NCBI GenBank assembly: GCA_002424625.1
Contig: DIKR01000138.1
Coordinates: forward strand, 5,210 to 49,973
Reading direction: 5' to 3'
DNA length: 44,764 nt
Source: Desulfuromonadaceae bacterium UBA5613
Lineage (GTDB): Bacteria > Desulfobacterota > Desulfuromonadia > Desulfuromonadales > UBA2197
Position numbers and translations under genes: made by a program. The notes beneath the pieces are model-generated. The model was not told the DNA's origin. It searched no databases and saw nothing but the letters and a program-made list of their open reading frames with translations. This document shows positions 23,199-31,820 of the stretch, in pieces (within the stretch, counting starts at the first letter, position 1; the number at the start of each line of letters is the position of its first letter).

Positions 23199-24830
23199 TT
23201 ACTGAGTGTATTTCCATTCATCCTGCGGCACATGCCACTTGATGAAATTATGCATGATCCCGGCGGCCGCCGGCTCTATTCCTTTGAACCGGGTCGCGAC
23301 CACCGGCAAAGCATCGGGAACATAAAGGAAAGTATAGGGCTGCTCTTCGGCGAGAATCTCCTGAAAACGATCGTAATATTTTTTCCGTTGATCTTCATCC
23401 AGGGTTTCTCGCCCTTTTTCGAGGAGGGCATCGACTTCGGCATTCTGGAAACCGATAAAGTTCAACTCGCCGGGACGGGTCTTGCTCGAATGCCAAACGT
23501 TATAACTGTCGGGATCGATCGGCACGGTCCAACCAAGAATCGTCGCCTCGAACTTGCCGGGGTTGATAAACTCTTTAAGGAATGACGCCCACTCGATCAC
23601 CCGGATTTTGACATCGACGCCGACATCGTGGAGGCGCCGTTGAATAATCTCGGCACTCTTGATCCGGGCTTCATTCCCCTGGTTGGTGACAATGGTGAAG
23701 GCCAGGGGACGGCCATCCTTGTCGACAATCCCGTCGCCATTACGATCACTCCAGCCGGCATCGGCCAGAAAATTTTTGGCGAGCTGCGGGTCGAAAGGAT
23801 ACTTTTTGACCTTCGGGTTATCCGGCCAGGTGCCGGGCTTATAGGGACCGGTCGCTTCCTGGCCGAGACCAAGGAGAACGCCGTCAATCAGCTCCTGCTT
23901 GTTAATCGCGTGGGACAGGGCCTGCCGCACCCGCTTATCCTGAAAAAGCGGATTTTTAAGATTGTAGCCCAGATAGGTGTAAGCAAAAGAGGGGTAGCGA
24001 TATTTACTGAATTGGCGGCGAAAGGCGGCCGTATCGGTCTGCCGGGCATACTGAAGCGGTGTCAACCCCATCTGGTCAACCCCGCCGGCCTGGAGTTCGA
24101 GAAACATCGTCGATTCGTCGGGAATCACCCGATAAACGACCCGGTCGATATAGGGAGTTCCTTCCCAATAATCACGGTTTGCTTCAAGGACCATCTTCTC
24201 ACCGCGCTTCCACTCCTTGAAACGATAAGGACCGGTGCCGATTGGAGCGCTTGCCAGAGGACTTTTACTGAGATCCTGCCCGGCAAGAAGATGACGGGGA
24301 TGAATCGAGAAGCCCCAGCTGATCAGCGCCGAGGCCAGCGGCTTGGCGTACTGGACACGAAAGGTCAGAGGGTCGAGGACTTCGGCCTTGGTCACAAGTT
24401 TATAGCGATCGGCATAAGCCGTCGGCACCGCGGGATCGACAAGGAGCTGGTAAGTAAAGAGGACGTCTTCGGCGGTCAAGGGGGCACCGTCGTGCCACCT
24501 CACTCCCGACCGCAGATGAAAGGTGATGGTCAGATTATCAGGGGAGATCTCCCACGACTTTGCCAACTCCCCTTCGAGTTTCAGATTCTTGTCGTAGCGC
24601 ACCAGTCCGTTATAAACGAGTTCACTGACTTCCGAAGAAGCGCTGTCCGAGGAAAGGACCGGCAGCAGATTGCTGGCGTCGCCGATCATCCCCGAGATCA
24701 TGGTATCGCCATGGACCGGCAGAGCCGCAGGCTGGTTGGCACTCGGCGGCATCACCGCACTTTCCTGGCGATTACAGGCCGAAAAGAACGCAGTGCTGAG
24801 AAACAGGAACAAAATCAAAAACCGCTGCAT
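23199..24830 (-). CDS. Peptide ABC transporter solute-binding lipoprotein
   Basis: This 543-aa protein has the lipobox FFSAC (Cys19) and a family 5 extracellular solute-binding domain: TISGMIGDASNLLPVLSSDS, then ELVYNGLVRYDKNLKLEGELAKSWEISPD, the repeating DppA/OppA pattern. YLGYNLKNPLFQDKRVRQALSHAINKQEL is the typical central motif. It likely binds short peptides in the periplasm and delivers them to the permease encoded just downstream. Length is normal. An operon with the permease is implied by the 55-bp gap. Confidence 0.93.
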   Translation of the reverse strand: MQRFLILFLFLSTAFFSACNRQESAVMPPSANQPAALPVHGDTMISGMIGDASNLLPVLSSDSASSEVSELVYNGLVRYDKNLKLEGELAKSWEISPDNLTITFHLRSGVRWHDGAPLTAEDVLFTYQLLVDPAVPTAYADRYKLVTKAEVLDPLTFRVQYAKPLASALISWGFSIHPRHLLAGQDLSKSPLASAPIGTGPYRFKEWKRGEKMVLEANRDYWEGTPYIDRVVYRVIPDESTMFLELQAGGVDQMGLTPLQYARQTDTAAFRRQFSKYRYPSFAYTYLGYNLKNPLFQDKRVRQALSHAINKQELIDGVLLGLGQEATGPYKPGTWPDNPKVKKYPFDPQLAKNFLADAGWSDRNGDGIVDKDGRPLAFTIVTNQGNEARIKSAEIIQRRLHDVGVDVKIRVIEWASFLKEFINPGKFEATILGWTVPIDPDSYNVWHSSKTRPGELNFIGFQNAEVDALLEKGRETLDEDQRKKYYDRFQEILAEEQPYTFLYVPDALPVVATRFKGIEPAAAGIMHNFIKWHVPQDEWKYTQ

Positions 24831-24880
24831 GGATAAAACTCCTTATGACAAGACCAACAGACCTGCAACCGCACAGATGA

Positions 24881-25675
24881 CTACGGCAGGCTTTGCACTT
24901 TCATCCCGGCCGGGACCTTTAAAACAAAATTGTGCGGGGGGATCGGCACATTAATGACGCTATCGCTAAAAGTCATGGTGGCGACGACCTGACGTTCCGG
25001 CATACTGACCCGCAGTTTTTGCGGAAAATTCGCTGCCTGTGCATCGAATCCTGAATAATCGGCCTGTAACTGTAAGTTTTCTCCCAGAAAATAGGCCGCC
25101 TGCAATAAATTCCCGGCAGCATCGAAGGTGAAACGCTGCTCGACGCCGCCGGCGGCAACCAGGACGAGACGATCGCCGGCAGCAATCCGAAAGACAGAAG
25201 ATTTTTCAAAGGGGAAGCGCGGCGGAGCCACCAGGATCATCCCGACGAGATCTTCAACGCGCAACGGCATGCGGGTATAGCGGACAATATTGGCGACGCT
25301 GGCGCTCCCTTGGGCGAAAGTCCCTTGCAGCGGCTGGTAGACCGAGATCTGGTCCTGATCGGCACTGAGACTCATCACCGGCGTGGCAAAGGGGCCAAAC
25401 AGGATTTCACTGCGCAGCTGGGCAGGACGCTGCACAAAGAGGACCTGGCTGGCGGCAAAAGACTCATTGCCGGTGACGACTTCGATCCGGGCTGAGGACT
25501 GCAATGATTGGTAACGACTGGTCACCATATCAAGATGAGCCTGGAGCTGGCTTTCATTCCTGGAGGGTAAAGGCAGCTCCGGAGGCAGGGGATGAGCACA
25601 GCCGAAGAGAAAAAGCAAAAGGAGGGAAAGACCCATTTTCATTCGTTTTGATAACACGTTTGTATTATTTCCCAT
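24881..25675 (-). CDS. LolB-like/DUF4292 outer-membrane lipoprotein
   Basis: This 264-aa protein has a lipoprotein signal ending FLFGC (Cys26 from this start). The mature domain contains RYQSLQSSARIEVVTG and QVLFVQRPAQLRSEILFGPFATPVM, then ISVYQPLQGTFAQG, resembling the LolB/LppX beta-barrel fold and the DUF4292 family. It may act in lipoprotein or lipid carriage at the outer membrane. The ATG at 25675 overlaps the end of the TPR gene by 11 bp; ATGs at 25645 and 25639 would give a shorter signal and are equally plausible. It is coupled to the TPR lipoprotein, a pairing I know from related genomes. Confidence 0.75.
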   Translation of the reverse strand: MGNNTNVLSKRMKMGLSLLLLFLFGCAHPLPPELPLPSRNESQLQAHLDMVTSRYQSLQSSARIEVVTGNESFAASQVLFVQRPAQLRSEILFGPFATPVMSLSADQDQISVYQPLQGTFAQGSASVANIVRYTRMPLRVEDLVGMILVAPPRFPFEKSSVFRIAAGDRLVLVAAGGVEQRFTFDAAGNLLQAAYFLGENLQLQADYSGFDAQAANFPQKLRVSMPERQVVATMTFSDSVINVPIPPHNFVLKVPAGMKVQSLP

Positions 25676-27356
25676 TCATCGGCAAAAGTGCCTGTAATTT
25701 ATCGCGCAGAGCCAGATTGTCGGGTTGCACGGCGAGACTGCGCTGGTAGAAGGTAATGGCTTCTTTGTCGGCCTTGATCGCGTGGAGCACATCGCCGTAG
25801 TGTTCAAGAATGGTCGGATCATCACCACCCTTTTTGACGGCTTGCGCCAGGAATTTCCGGGCGTTGTCGAAATCGCCCCGGACAAAATAGACCCAACCCA
25901 AGGTGTCAAGAATATGTACTTCAGCTTTCAGAGCCAAGGCCCGTTGAGCCAAAAGAAGCGCCTCATCAAGATTTTCCCGTTTCTCGGCATAATAGTACGC
26001 CAGAAAATTGAGGGCCTCGGCGTGGTTCGAATCAATTTCTATGGCCCGCCGCATCTCGGCAAGTGCCGTTTCGGGTTGTTGATATCGCTCAAATAAAAGA
26101 CCGAGACGATAAGCTGTTTCCGCATTATCAATAAAACGCGTGCGGGTCTTCCGCAGCGTTTCCAGAGCCTGCTCCCCCCGCCCGCTCATCTCGTAAAGAG
26201 ACGCAAGATAAAAATAGATCTCCGGAGAAGCCTCAACACGGGTCAGCCGCGCTTCCAGTATTTCTGTCGCCTCATCAAGACGCTGCAGTTTATGCAAAAT
26301 TAAGGCACGGTGCATCAGGGCATCGTTATAAATCGCGGCACTCTCTGAGACCGTTTCGAAATGGTGCAAAGCCTGTATCATCTCGCCTTGCTCCTCGTAA
26401 GCTGTGCCAAGATAAAACCGGACCTCCTCGAGTTCGGGAGCAGATTCGATAAGGGATTTGAAGACCAAAATGGCAGCGGAATAGTCCTTACGTTCCAAAT
26501 GAATTAGACCGATTTTACGGCGGGCTTCCAGATCGCCGGGATTTTGAAACAGGATATCGCCAAATTCCGCCAGCGCCGAAGCAAGATCGTTCTTCTCAAT
26601 ATAAAGACGGGCAAGATGATGGCGGACGGCCATGTTTTCGGGATTCAGATTGGCGGCTATCCGGTAGTAACCAATAGCGCTATCCCATTCCTGGCGACTT
26701 TCAAAAAGCGCCCCCAGTTCAAGAGCAGGAGTATCAAGTTCAGGCTCACGTTGTGCAATGCGGTGGAGGATCGCCTCGGCCGCCGGAAAATCTCCCTTTT
26801 CCCGGTAGATTCGCGCCAACATCAACTCGGCTACCGGGTACTCTGGCTTGCGCTCAAGCATTTCGCTGAGAAGCGTTATCGCCCGGTCAAGATCGCCACT
26901 TTTGATAATGGCGAGAACGAGATGAAACGCTCCTGCTTCCTGATCGCGATCAACATCGTAAGCGCGTTGAAAATAAGTGACGGCAGCGGGAAAATCCTCC
27001 CTCTCAAAATAATAACTACCAAGAAAAAGGAGGAGATCCGTATCCTGAGGGGCGGACAAAACCGCCGATTCCACGACGTCAAGAGCTGCGTCCTCTTCCC
27101 CGGCACGGAACAAGGCCTCGGCCTGTGCCAGGATCAGGACGGAATTCCCCGGTTCAGCGGCAGCTGCCTCGGCAAAGAGCCGGGCTGCCCCGGCATAATC
27201 CCCATCATCAAAACGCAAGTGCCCTTCGATAAACGCCCGGTAAATAAGAGCGTCTGCCGGGAGATTGATCTGCTCAGGAACCTCGAGACGTGCAGGCAGC
27301 ACCTGACAGGCAGAGATGAAAAGAAGACAACTGAAAATAACCGAGAGAACGGGCAT
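25665..27356 (-). CDS. Tetratricopeptide-repeat lipoprotein
   Basis: This 563-aa protein has the lipobox FISAC (Cys about 17) and is then almost entirely TPR helices, about fourteen units from residue 40 to 555. Clear units include GDYAGAARLFAEAAAAEPGN, EDFPAAVTYFQRAYDVD and DKEAITFYQRSLAVQPDN. Such proteins act as periplasmic scaffolds in outer-membrane or polysaccharide export machineries. The ATG at 27356 follows a G-rich stretch; a TTG one codon earlier is also in frame. The LolB-like gene overlaps its end. The partner complex is unknown. Confidence 0.87.
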   Translation of the reverse strand: MPVLSVIFSCLLFISACQVLPARLEVPEQINLPADALIYRAFIEGHLRFDDGDYAGAARLFAEAAAAEPGNSVLILAQAEALFRAGEEDAALDVVESAVLSAPQDTDLLLFLGSYYFEREDFPAAVTYFQRAYDVDRDQEAGAFHLVLAIIKSGDLDRAITLLSEMLERKPEYPVAELMLARIYREKGDFPAAEAILHRIAQREPELDTPALELGALFESRQEWDSAIGYYRIAANLNPENMAVRHHLARLYIEKNDLASALAEFGDILFQNPGDLEARRKIGLIHLERKDYSAAILVFKSLIESAPELEEVRFYLGTAYEEQGEMIQALHHFETVSESAAIYNDALMHRALILHKLQRLDEATEILEARLTRVEASPEIYFYLASLYEMSGRGEQALETLRKTRTRFIDNAETAYRLGLLFERYQQPETALAEMRRAIEIDSNHAEALNFLAYYYAEKRENLDEALLLAQRALALKAEVHILDTLGWVYFVRGDFDNARKFLAQAVKKGGDDPTILEHYGDVLHAIKADKEAITFYQRSLAVQPDNLALRDKLQALLPMNGK

Positions 27357-27384
27357 CAAACCCCCAGAAAATTATGCGTATAAG

Positions 27385-27412
27385 GTAACATGACAATAAA
27401 AAAGGGTGTCAA
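27385..27412 (-). promoter_or_regulatory. Candidate sigma70 promoter for the TPR/LolB-like operon
   Basis: On the minus strand a perfect TTGACA (27412-27407) is followed after 16 bp by TGTTAC (27390-27385), a poor -10. It lies 29 bp before the TPR start. Only the -35 is convincing. Confidence 0.35.
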
Positions 27413-27455
27413 TCCTTGCTAAGATGTCGATAATTATATCGTTTTTCTGCCACGG

Positions 27456-27968
27456 TCACTCCTCGCTCATATCAATATTGAGACCCCCGGCAGCAAGGAC
27501 CTCTCGCCATTCACTGGCCGTCACTTCCTGCACGGAAAGACGATTCCCGCGTTTCAAGACCGCCATGGCCCCCAGCAAGGGGTGTGCTGTCAACATCTTA
27601 CGCGTCAATGGAATCGGTAACGCTGCGACGGCCTGAACATCAATCATATACCAGATCGGCGCCGCATCCGTTGCCCGCGAATCAAAGTGTTCATAATTGG
27701 GATCACGGGCGGTAAAATCCGGATATCCTCCCCGGACCACCCGCGCCACGCCGACAATCGCCGGTTCGGCAATACTGCTGTGATAAAAAAGGATGCCGTC
27801 CCCGACCTTGATCTCATCACGCAGGAAATTACGCGCCTGAAAGTTGCGAACACCATCCCAATGCTCCACACCGTTCGGACACGCCTGCAAATCAGCAAAA
27901 GAAAAACAGGACGCTTCCGACTTCAGCAACCAAAACCGTTGCTTTTTCCCCTGCACAGGGACCGTCAT
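27456..27968 (-). CDS. EVE-domain protein
   Basis: This 170-aa protein matches the EVE domain: FWLLKSEASCFSFADLQ, then WDGVRNFQARNFLRDEIKVGDGILFYHSS, IVGVARVVRGGYPD and WYMIDVQAVAAL. EVE is a PUA-like fold, related to YTH, thought to recognise modified bases in nucleic acid. Length is typical of stand-alone EVE proteins. The specific substrate is not known. It lies divergent from hcp, sharing a 147-bp intergenic region, and upstream of the TPR operon on the same strand with 100 bp between. Confidence 0.92.
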   Translation of the reverse strand: MTVPVQGKKQRFWLLKSEASCFSFADLQACPNGVEHWDGVRNFQARNFLRDEIKVGDGILFYHSSIAEPAIVGVARVVRGGYPDFTARDPNYEHFDSRATDAAPIWYMIDVQAVAALPIPLTRKMLTAHPLLGAMAVLKRGNRLSVQEVTASEWREVLAAGGLNIDMSEE

Positions 27969-27991
27969 ATTTTCTCCTCATATTCTTATTT

Positions 27992-28005
27992 TTGATCTGC
28001 GTCAA
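27992..28005 (+). promoter_or_regulatory. FNR/CRP-family (HcpR-like) candidate site upstream of hcp
   Basis: TTGAT-CTGC-GTCAA is an inverted repeat of the form TTGAY-N4-RTCAA, matching the half-sites of FNR-type regulators and similar to HcpR sites known upstream of hcp in anaerobes. It lies about 110 bp before the hcp start and between the EVE and hcp genes. Only one copy is seen, so occupancy is inferred. Confidence 0.5.
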
Positions 28006-28115
28006 TGATTGCGCCATCATAAATCGTTATTGTCCCCTTGCAAAGCAGAAAAATTCATGGATACTAGGCAAGAGATACTCCATCTTCTCACCCCACAACC
28101 AAAGGAGAGCAACCA

Positions 28116-29729
28116 ATGTTTTGTTATCAATGTGAACAGACGGCACAGGGGACAGGCTGTACAAAAATCGGCGTTTGCGGCAAGCAACCGGATGTCGCCG
28201 CACTTCAGGATCTGCTCGTCCATCAACTTAAAGGGATCGGTTTCTGGGGGAATATCGCGCGGAAAAACGGCGCCAAGGATGCGGAGATTGATCGTTTCCT
28301 TCTGGAAGGACTTTTTACTACGGTCACCAATGTCGACTTCGATACGGAAGCGATTGCAAAAATTCTCCGCAAAGGCGCGGCACTTCGCTCCAAAGCCCAG
28401 GCCCTGGCCGGACCTTACTCCGGAGCAGTTCCTGATGCGGCCAGCTTCTCCCTGGCAGCCGATACCGCCGCCATGGTCAACCAGGCGGAAGCCTGTTCCA
28501 TTGCCAATGTTCATGCTGACCTCGACATCAAATCGATGCGCGAACTGATCATCTACGGGCTCAAAGGGATGGCCGCTTATGCCGACCACGCCCTGATCCT
28601 GGGCCTGGAAGACGAGTCGATCTACGCGTATATGCACAAAGCCCTTGCCGCCACCCTCGACGACTCCCTGGGACTGATGGATCTGGTCGGACTCTCCATG
28701 GAATGCGGCCAGGTCAACCTGACCTGCATGGGCCTTCTCGATAGCGCCAACACCGGCGCCTACGGCCACCCGGTCCCGACCCCGGTCCAGCTCGGCACCA
28801 AGGCCGGCAAAGCGATTCTTGTCTCGGGCCACGACCTGAAGATGCTCGAAGAGCTCCTCAAGCAGACCGACGGCAAAGGGATCAACATCTACACCCACGG
28901 CGAAATGCTCCCGGCACACGGTTATCCCGGCCTGAAAAAATACGCGCACCTCGCCGGCAACTTTGGCGGCGCCTGGCAGGATCAAGCCAAAGAATTTAGC
29001 GATTTCCCCGGTGCGATCATCTTTAACACCAACTGCATCCAACGCCCCAGTGACAGCTACAAAGACCGCCTCTTTACCTGGGGACTGGTCCAGTGGCCGG
29101 ATGTCGCCCATGTGGAAGGCTGGGACTTCTCGGCGGTCATCGCCAAGGCGCAGGCCCTCCCCGGCTTCACTGACAACCCCGGCAAAGAGATCCTCGTCGG
29201 CTTCGGTCACAACGCGGTCCTCGGCGTCGCCGGTCAGGTGATCGACGCGGTCAAGGCCGGACAGATCAAGCACTTCTTCCTCATCGGCGGTTGCGACGGC
29301 GCCAAGAGCGGCCGTAACTACTACACCGAGTTCGCCGAAAAAGTGCCGAAAGATTGCGTCATCCTCACCCTCGCCTGCGGCAAGTATCGTTTCAACAAGC
29401 TCGACTTCGGCGATATCGGCGGCATTCCGCGCCTCCTTGATGTCGGACAGTGTAACGATGCCTACAGTGCCATCCAGATCGCTGTCGCCCTGGCCGGTGC
29501 CTTCAAATGCGGCGTCAACGATCTGCCGTTGTCGATGATCCTGTCCTGGTACGAGCAGAAAGCGGTGGTTATCCTCCTCACCCTGCTCCACCTCGGCATC
29601 AAGAATATCAAACTCGGACCGTCACTCCCGGCCTTTATCTCGCCGAACGTCCTCAACTTCCTGGTTGAGAACTTCAACATTGCGCCGATTACCACGGCTG
29701 AAGCCGATCTCAAGCAGATCCTCGGTTAA
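28116..29729 (+). CDS. hcp: Hybrid cluster protein / hydroxylamine reductase (class I)
   Basis: This 537-aa protein starts MFCYQCEQTAQGTGCTK with cysteines at 3, 6, 15 and 21 (CX2CX8CX5C), the N-terminal 4Fe-4S site of class I Hcp from anaerobes. Later motifs carry the hybrid 4Fe-2S-2O cluster ligands, including THGEMLPAHGYPGLKKY and IIFNTNCIQRP, with CGKYRFNKLDFGD near the end. Hcp protects against nitrosative stress by reducing NO or hydroxylamine. AAAGGAG precedes the ATG. It is monocistronic: an FNR-like site lies upstream and a strong terminator downstream. No adjacent Hcr reductase is present. Confidence 0.97.
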   Translation: MFCYQCEQTAQGTGCTKIGVCGKQPDVAALQDLLVHQLKGIGFWGNIARKNGAKDAEIDRFLLEGLFTTVTNVDFDTEAIAKILRKGAALRSKAQALAGPYSGAVPDAASFSLAADTAAMVNQAEACSIANVHADLDIKSMRELIIYGLKGMAAYADHALILGLEDESIYAYMHKALAATLDDSLGLMDLVGLSMECGQVNLTCMGLLDSANTGAYGHPVPTPVQLGTKAGKAILVSGHDLKMLEELLKQTDGKGINIYTHGEMLPAHGYPGLKKYAHLAGNFGGAWQDQAKEFSDFPGAIIFNTNCIQRPSDSYKDRLFTWGLVQWPDVAHVEGWDFSAVIAKAQALPGFTDNPGKEILVGFGHNAVLGVAGQVIDAVKAGQIKHFFLIGGCDGAKSGRNYYTEFAEKVPKDCVILTLACGKYRFNKLDFGDIGGIPRLLDVGQCNDAYSAIQIAVALAGAFKCGVNDLPLSMILSWYEQKAVVILLTLLHLGIKNIKLGPSLPAFISPNVLNFLVENFNIAPITTAEADLKQILG

Positions 29730-29750
29730 GCTCTGGTTCTGCAAGTCATC

Positions 29751-29790
29751 ACGCCGCCAGCGATTATTTTCGCTGGCGGCGTTGTTGTTT
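29751..29790 (+). terminator. Intrinsic terminator of hcp
   Basis: ACGCCGCCAGCGA (29751-29763) pairs with TCGCTGGCGGCGT (29770-29782) around a 6-nt loop, followed by TGTTGTTT. A strong 13-bp stem 21 bp after the stop codon. Confidence 0.93.
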
Positions 29791-29800
29791 AAGCTCACGC

Positions 29801-30745
29801 ATGATAAATTCTAAAATTATGACTGAAACCCCTGCCACCCCTCTGGTTCATGCCCAGAATTTACGGAAAGAATACGGCGCGATGACTGCGGTCGACGGGG
29901 TAACCTTTTCCATTCGCCGCGGTGAATGCTTTGGTCTGCTCGGCCCCAATGGCGCTGGCAAGACGACCACAATTCGTATGTTGTACGGCTTTACCCCGCG
30001 CACCAGCGGCTCCCTCGAACTTTTCGGCACCGACTGCGACGGTTCCTGGCGAACGATCAAATCACGCATCGGCGTCTGCCAGCAGGACAACACCCTCGAC
30101 CCCGATCTGACGGTTGTACAGAATCTTAATGTCTTTGGCCGTTACTTTAATCTCTCCAGAGCACGTTTACAGACCCGTATTGATAACTTGCTGCGTTTTG
30201 CTGCCCTTGATAATCGTCGGGATGCCGACGTCCGCGGCTTGTCGGGAGGAATGGTGCGCCGTCTTGTCCTGGCCCGCGCCCTGATCAACGAACCGGAACT
30301 GCTCATCCTTGATGAACCGACGACCGGACTCGATCCGCAATCCCGCCACCAACTTTGGAGCCGCCTTGAAGATCTCAAGGCGCAGGGACTGACCACCCTC
30401 CTCACCACCCACTACATGGATGAAGCCGAGCGTCTCTGCGACCGCCTGGTGATCATGGATCAAGGCCGCATCCTCGTCGAAGGGGCGCCGAGTGAACTGA
30501 TCAATGCCCATGTCGGCCGCACTGTTATTGAAATCATGGCGCCAGGCAACAACATCCGTACACTATTACAGGAGAAATCTGTCGCTTTTGAAGATCTTGG
30601 CCACCGCCTGATCGTTTACCACCGTAATGGCGAAGAACTCTATCGGGAGTTGATCTCCGGTGAATATCGTGAAGGATGCATGCTGCGCCCAGCAACTCTG
30701 GAAGATGTCTTTTTACGGCTGACCGGAAGGGATCTGCGCGAATGA
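29801..30745 (+). CDS. ABC transporter ATP-binding protein (NodI-like)
   Basis: This 314-aa ATPase has Walker A GPNGAGKTTTIRML (about residues 48-61), a signature loop LSGGMVRRLVLARALI, Walker B ELLILDEPTTGLD and the H-loop in TTHYMDEAERLCDR. LSGGM in place of LSGGQ and the overall pattern match NodI/daunorubicin-type exporter ATPases. With the membrane partner encoded immediately downstream (ATGA overlap) it should export a small molecule, lipid or glycan. Substrate unknown. Both ATG 29801 and ATG 29819 are possible starts; neither has a strong ribosome binding site. Confidence 0.9.
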   Translation: MINSKIMTETPATPLVHAQNLRKEYGAMTAVDGVTFSIRRGECFGLLGPNGAGKTTTIRMLYGFTPRTSGSLELFGTDCDGSWRTIKSRIGVCQQDNTLDPDLTVVQNLNVFGRYFNLSRARLQTRIDNLLRFAALDNRRDADVRGLSGGMVRRLVLARALINEPELLILDEPTTGLDPQSRHQLWSRLEDLKAQGLTTLLTTHYMDEAERLCDRLVIMDQGRILVEGAPSELINAHVGRTVIEIMAPGNNIRTLLQEKSVAFEDLGHRLIVYHRNGEELYRELISGEYREGCMLRPATLEDVFLRLTGRDLRE

Positions 30746-31524
30746 TCCGATTTGACCTGAGTCGCCGATTTTTCCGGGTCTGGCAGCGCAATTTCGTGGT
30801 CTATCGCAAGACCTGGAAGATCGGCTTCATCCCTCCCCTGCTTGAACCGCTTTTTTACCTCGCCGCCTTCGGTGTCGGCCTCGGCGTCATGGTCGGCAGC
30901 GTCAATTACGCCGGCGAGAAGATCCCCTACACCACCTTTATTGCTCCGGCGCTGATCGCCGTCAACATCATGCAGAGCGCTTTTTTTGAAACGACCTTCG
31001 CCTCTTTTGTCCGGATGTTTTATCAAAAGACCTTTGACGGCATGCTCGCCACCCCGCTCAGTGTCGATGAAGTCATCACCGGCGAACTCCTTTGGGGCGC
31101 AACCAAATCAGCCATCGGCACCTTCCTGATGATGCTGGTAATCAGTGCTTTCGGACTGCTGCACTATCCGGGCGCCCTCCTTTTGCTGCCGATTGCCTTT
31201 CTCGGCGGTTTGGCTTTTGCCTGCGCCGGCATGGTCTGTACCGCCATCGTCCCGACGATTGAAGTCTTTAACCTGCCGATCTTTCTCTTCATTACGCCGA
31301 TGTTCCTCTTTGGCGGCACCTTCTTCCCCCTGAGCAACCTCCCCGCCTGGGCACAGATTGTCGCTCACACCCTCCCCCTCACTCATCTCGTCGAACTCTG
31401 CCGCGGCGTGAGCCTGGGAGGATTGCGCAGCCATCTTCTCTATTCACTCCTTTACCTCCTTTTCTGGATCGCTCTCTTCTACCCCCTTGCCATTGTTCTC
31501 ATGCGCCGGCGCTTAATCAAGTAG
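30742..31524 (+). CDS. ABC-2-type transporter permease (NodJ-like)
   Basis: This 260-aa membrane protein has about six helices and the ABC-2 hallmarks: IPYTTFIAPALIAVNIMQSAFFE, then TFDGMLATPLSVDEVITGELLWG and PMFLFGGTFFPLSNLPAWAQ. The last resembles the conserved loop of NodJ-like permeases. The ATG at 30742 overlaps the ATPase stop (ATGA), fixing the start and implying coupled translation. Together the two genes make a complete two-component exporter. No substrate-specific enzymes lie nearby. Confidence 0.9.
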   Translation: MIRFDLSRRFFRVWQRNFVVYRKTWKIGFIPPLLEPLFYLAAFGVGLGVMVGSVNYAGEKIPYTTFIAPALIAVNIMQSAFFETTFASFVRMFYQKTFDGMLATPLSVDEVITGELLWGATKSAIGTFLMMLVISAFGLLHYPGALLLLPIAFLGGLAFACAGMVCTAIVPTIEVFNLPIFLFITPMFLFGGTFFPLSNLPAWAQIVAHTLPLTHLVELCRGVSLGGLRSHLLYSLLYLLFWIALFYPLAIVLMRRRLIK

Positions 31525-31549
31525 CTTGCAACGGTGCATGAGAAGTGAC

Positions 31550-31573
31550 CCCCGCGGCAAAGGCGGGGCTTTC
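31550..31573 (+). terminator. Hairpin after the ABC exporter genes
   Basis: CCCCGC (31550-31555) pairs with GCGGGG (31563-31568), followed by CTTTC. A short stem 25 bp beyond the permease stop with a weak T-tract, so a modest terminator. Confidence 0.5.
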
Positions 31574-31820
31574 AAAATCGGCCATCGTGTTTCACTACAT
31601 AACGGACGCGACAATCGGTTGGCGCCTGACACCGATCAGGATAATGCCTTTTGAGTTGACCAGAACTCGAGTCCGTGAGATTTTACACATGAAGTATCAC
31701 TTATGCTAAATATAACGTCCTGATTTTTATCGTAAAAGGTATTACTATTTACATGTCAGCCGGTCTGCGATGTGGTCGTTTTTGCGAGTGCATTAAATTT
31801 ATTTATTCAAGGATTCACTC
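31574..31820 (+). other. AT-rich intergenic region upstream of the haem-sensor kinase
   Basis: About 250 bp without a gene. It becomes AT-rich toward the kinase start and must contain that gene's promoter. I see no confident -35/-10 pair. A TGG-N-TGCG sequence at 31773-31785 resembles a -24/-12 site but has the wrong GG-GC spacing. No repeat or RNA gene is apparent. Confidence 0.4.

Noticed and set aside
28017..29591. Long open frame (524 codons) on the strand opposite hcp
   Set aside because: It is antisense to a textbook hcp gene with strong codon bias; the translation has no recognisable motif and arises from the GC-rich third positions of hcp.
31773..31785. TGG-TCGTTTTTGCG as a -24/-12 promoter for the haem-sensor kinase
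   Set aside because: The GG and GC are 8 rather than 10 bp apart, which is incompatible with sigma54 binding.
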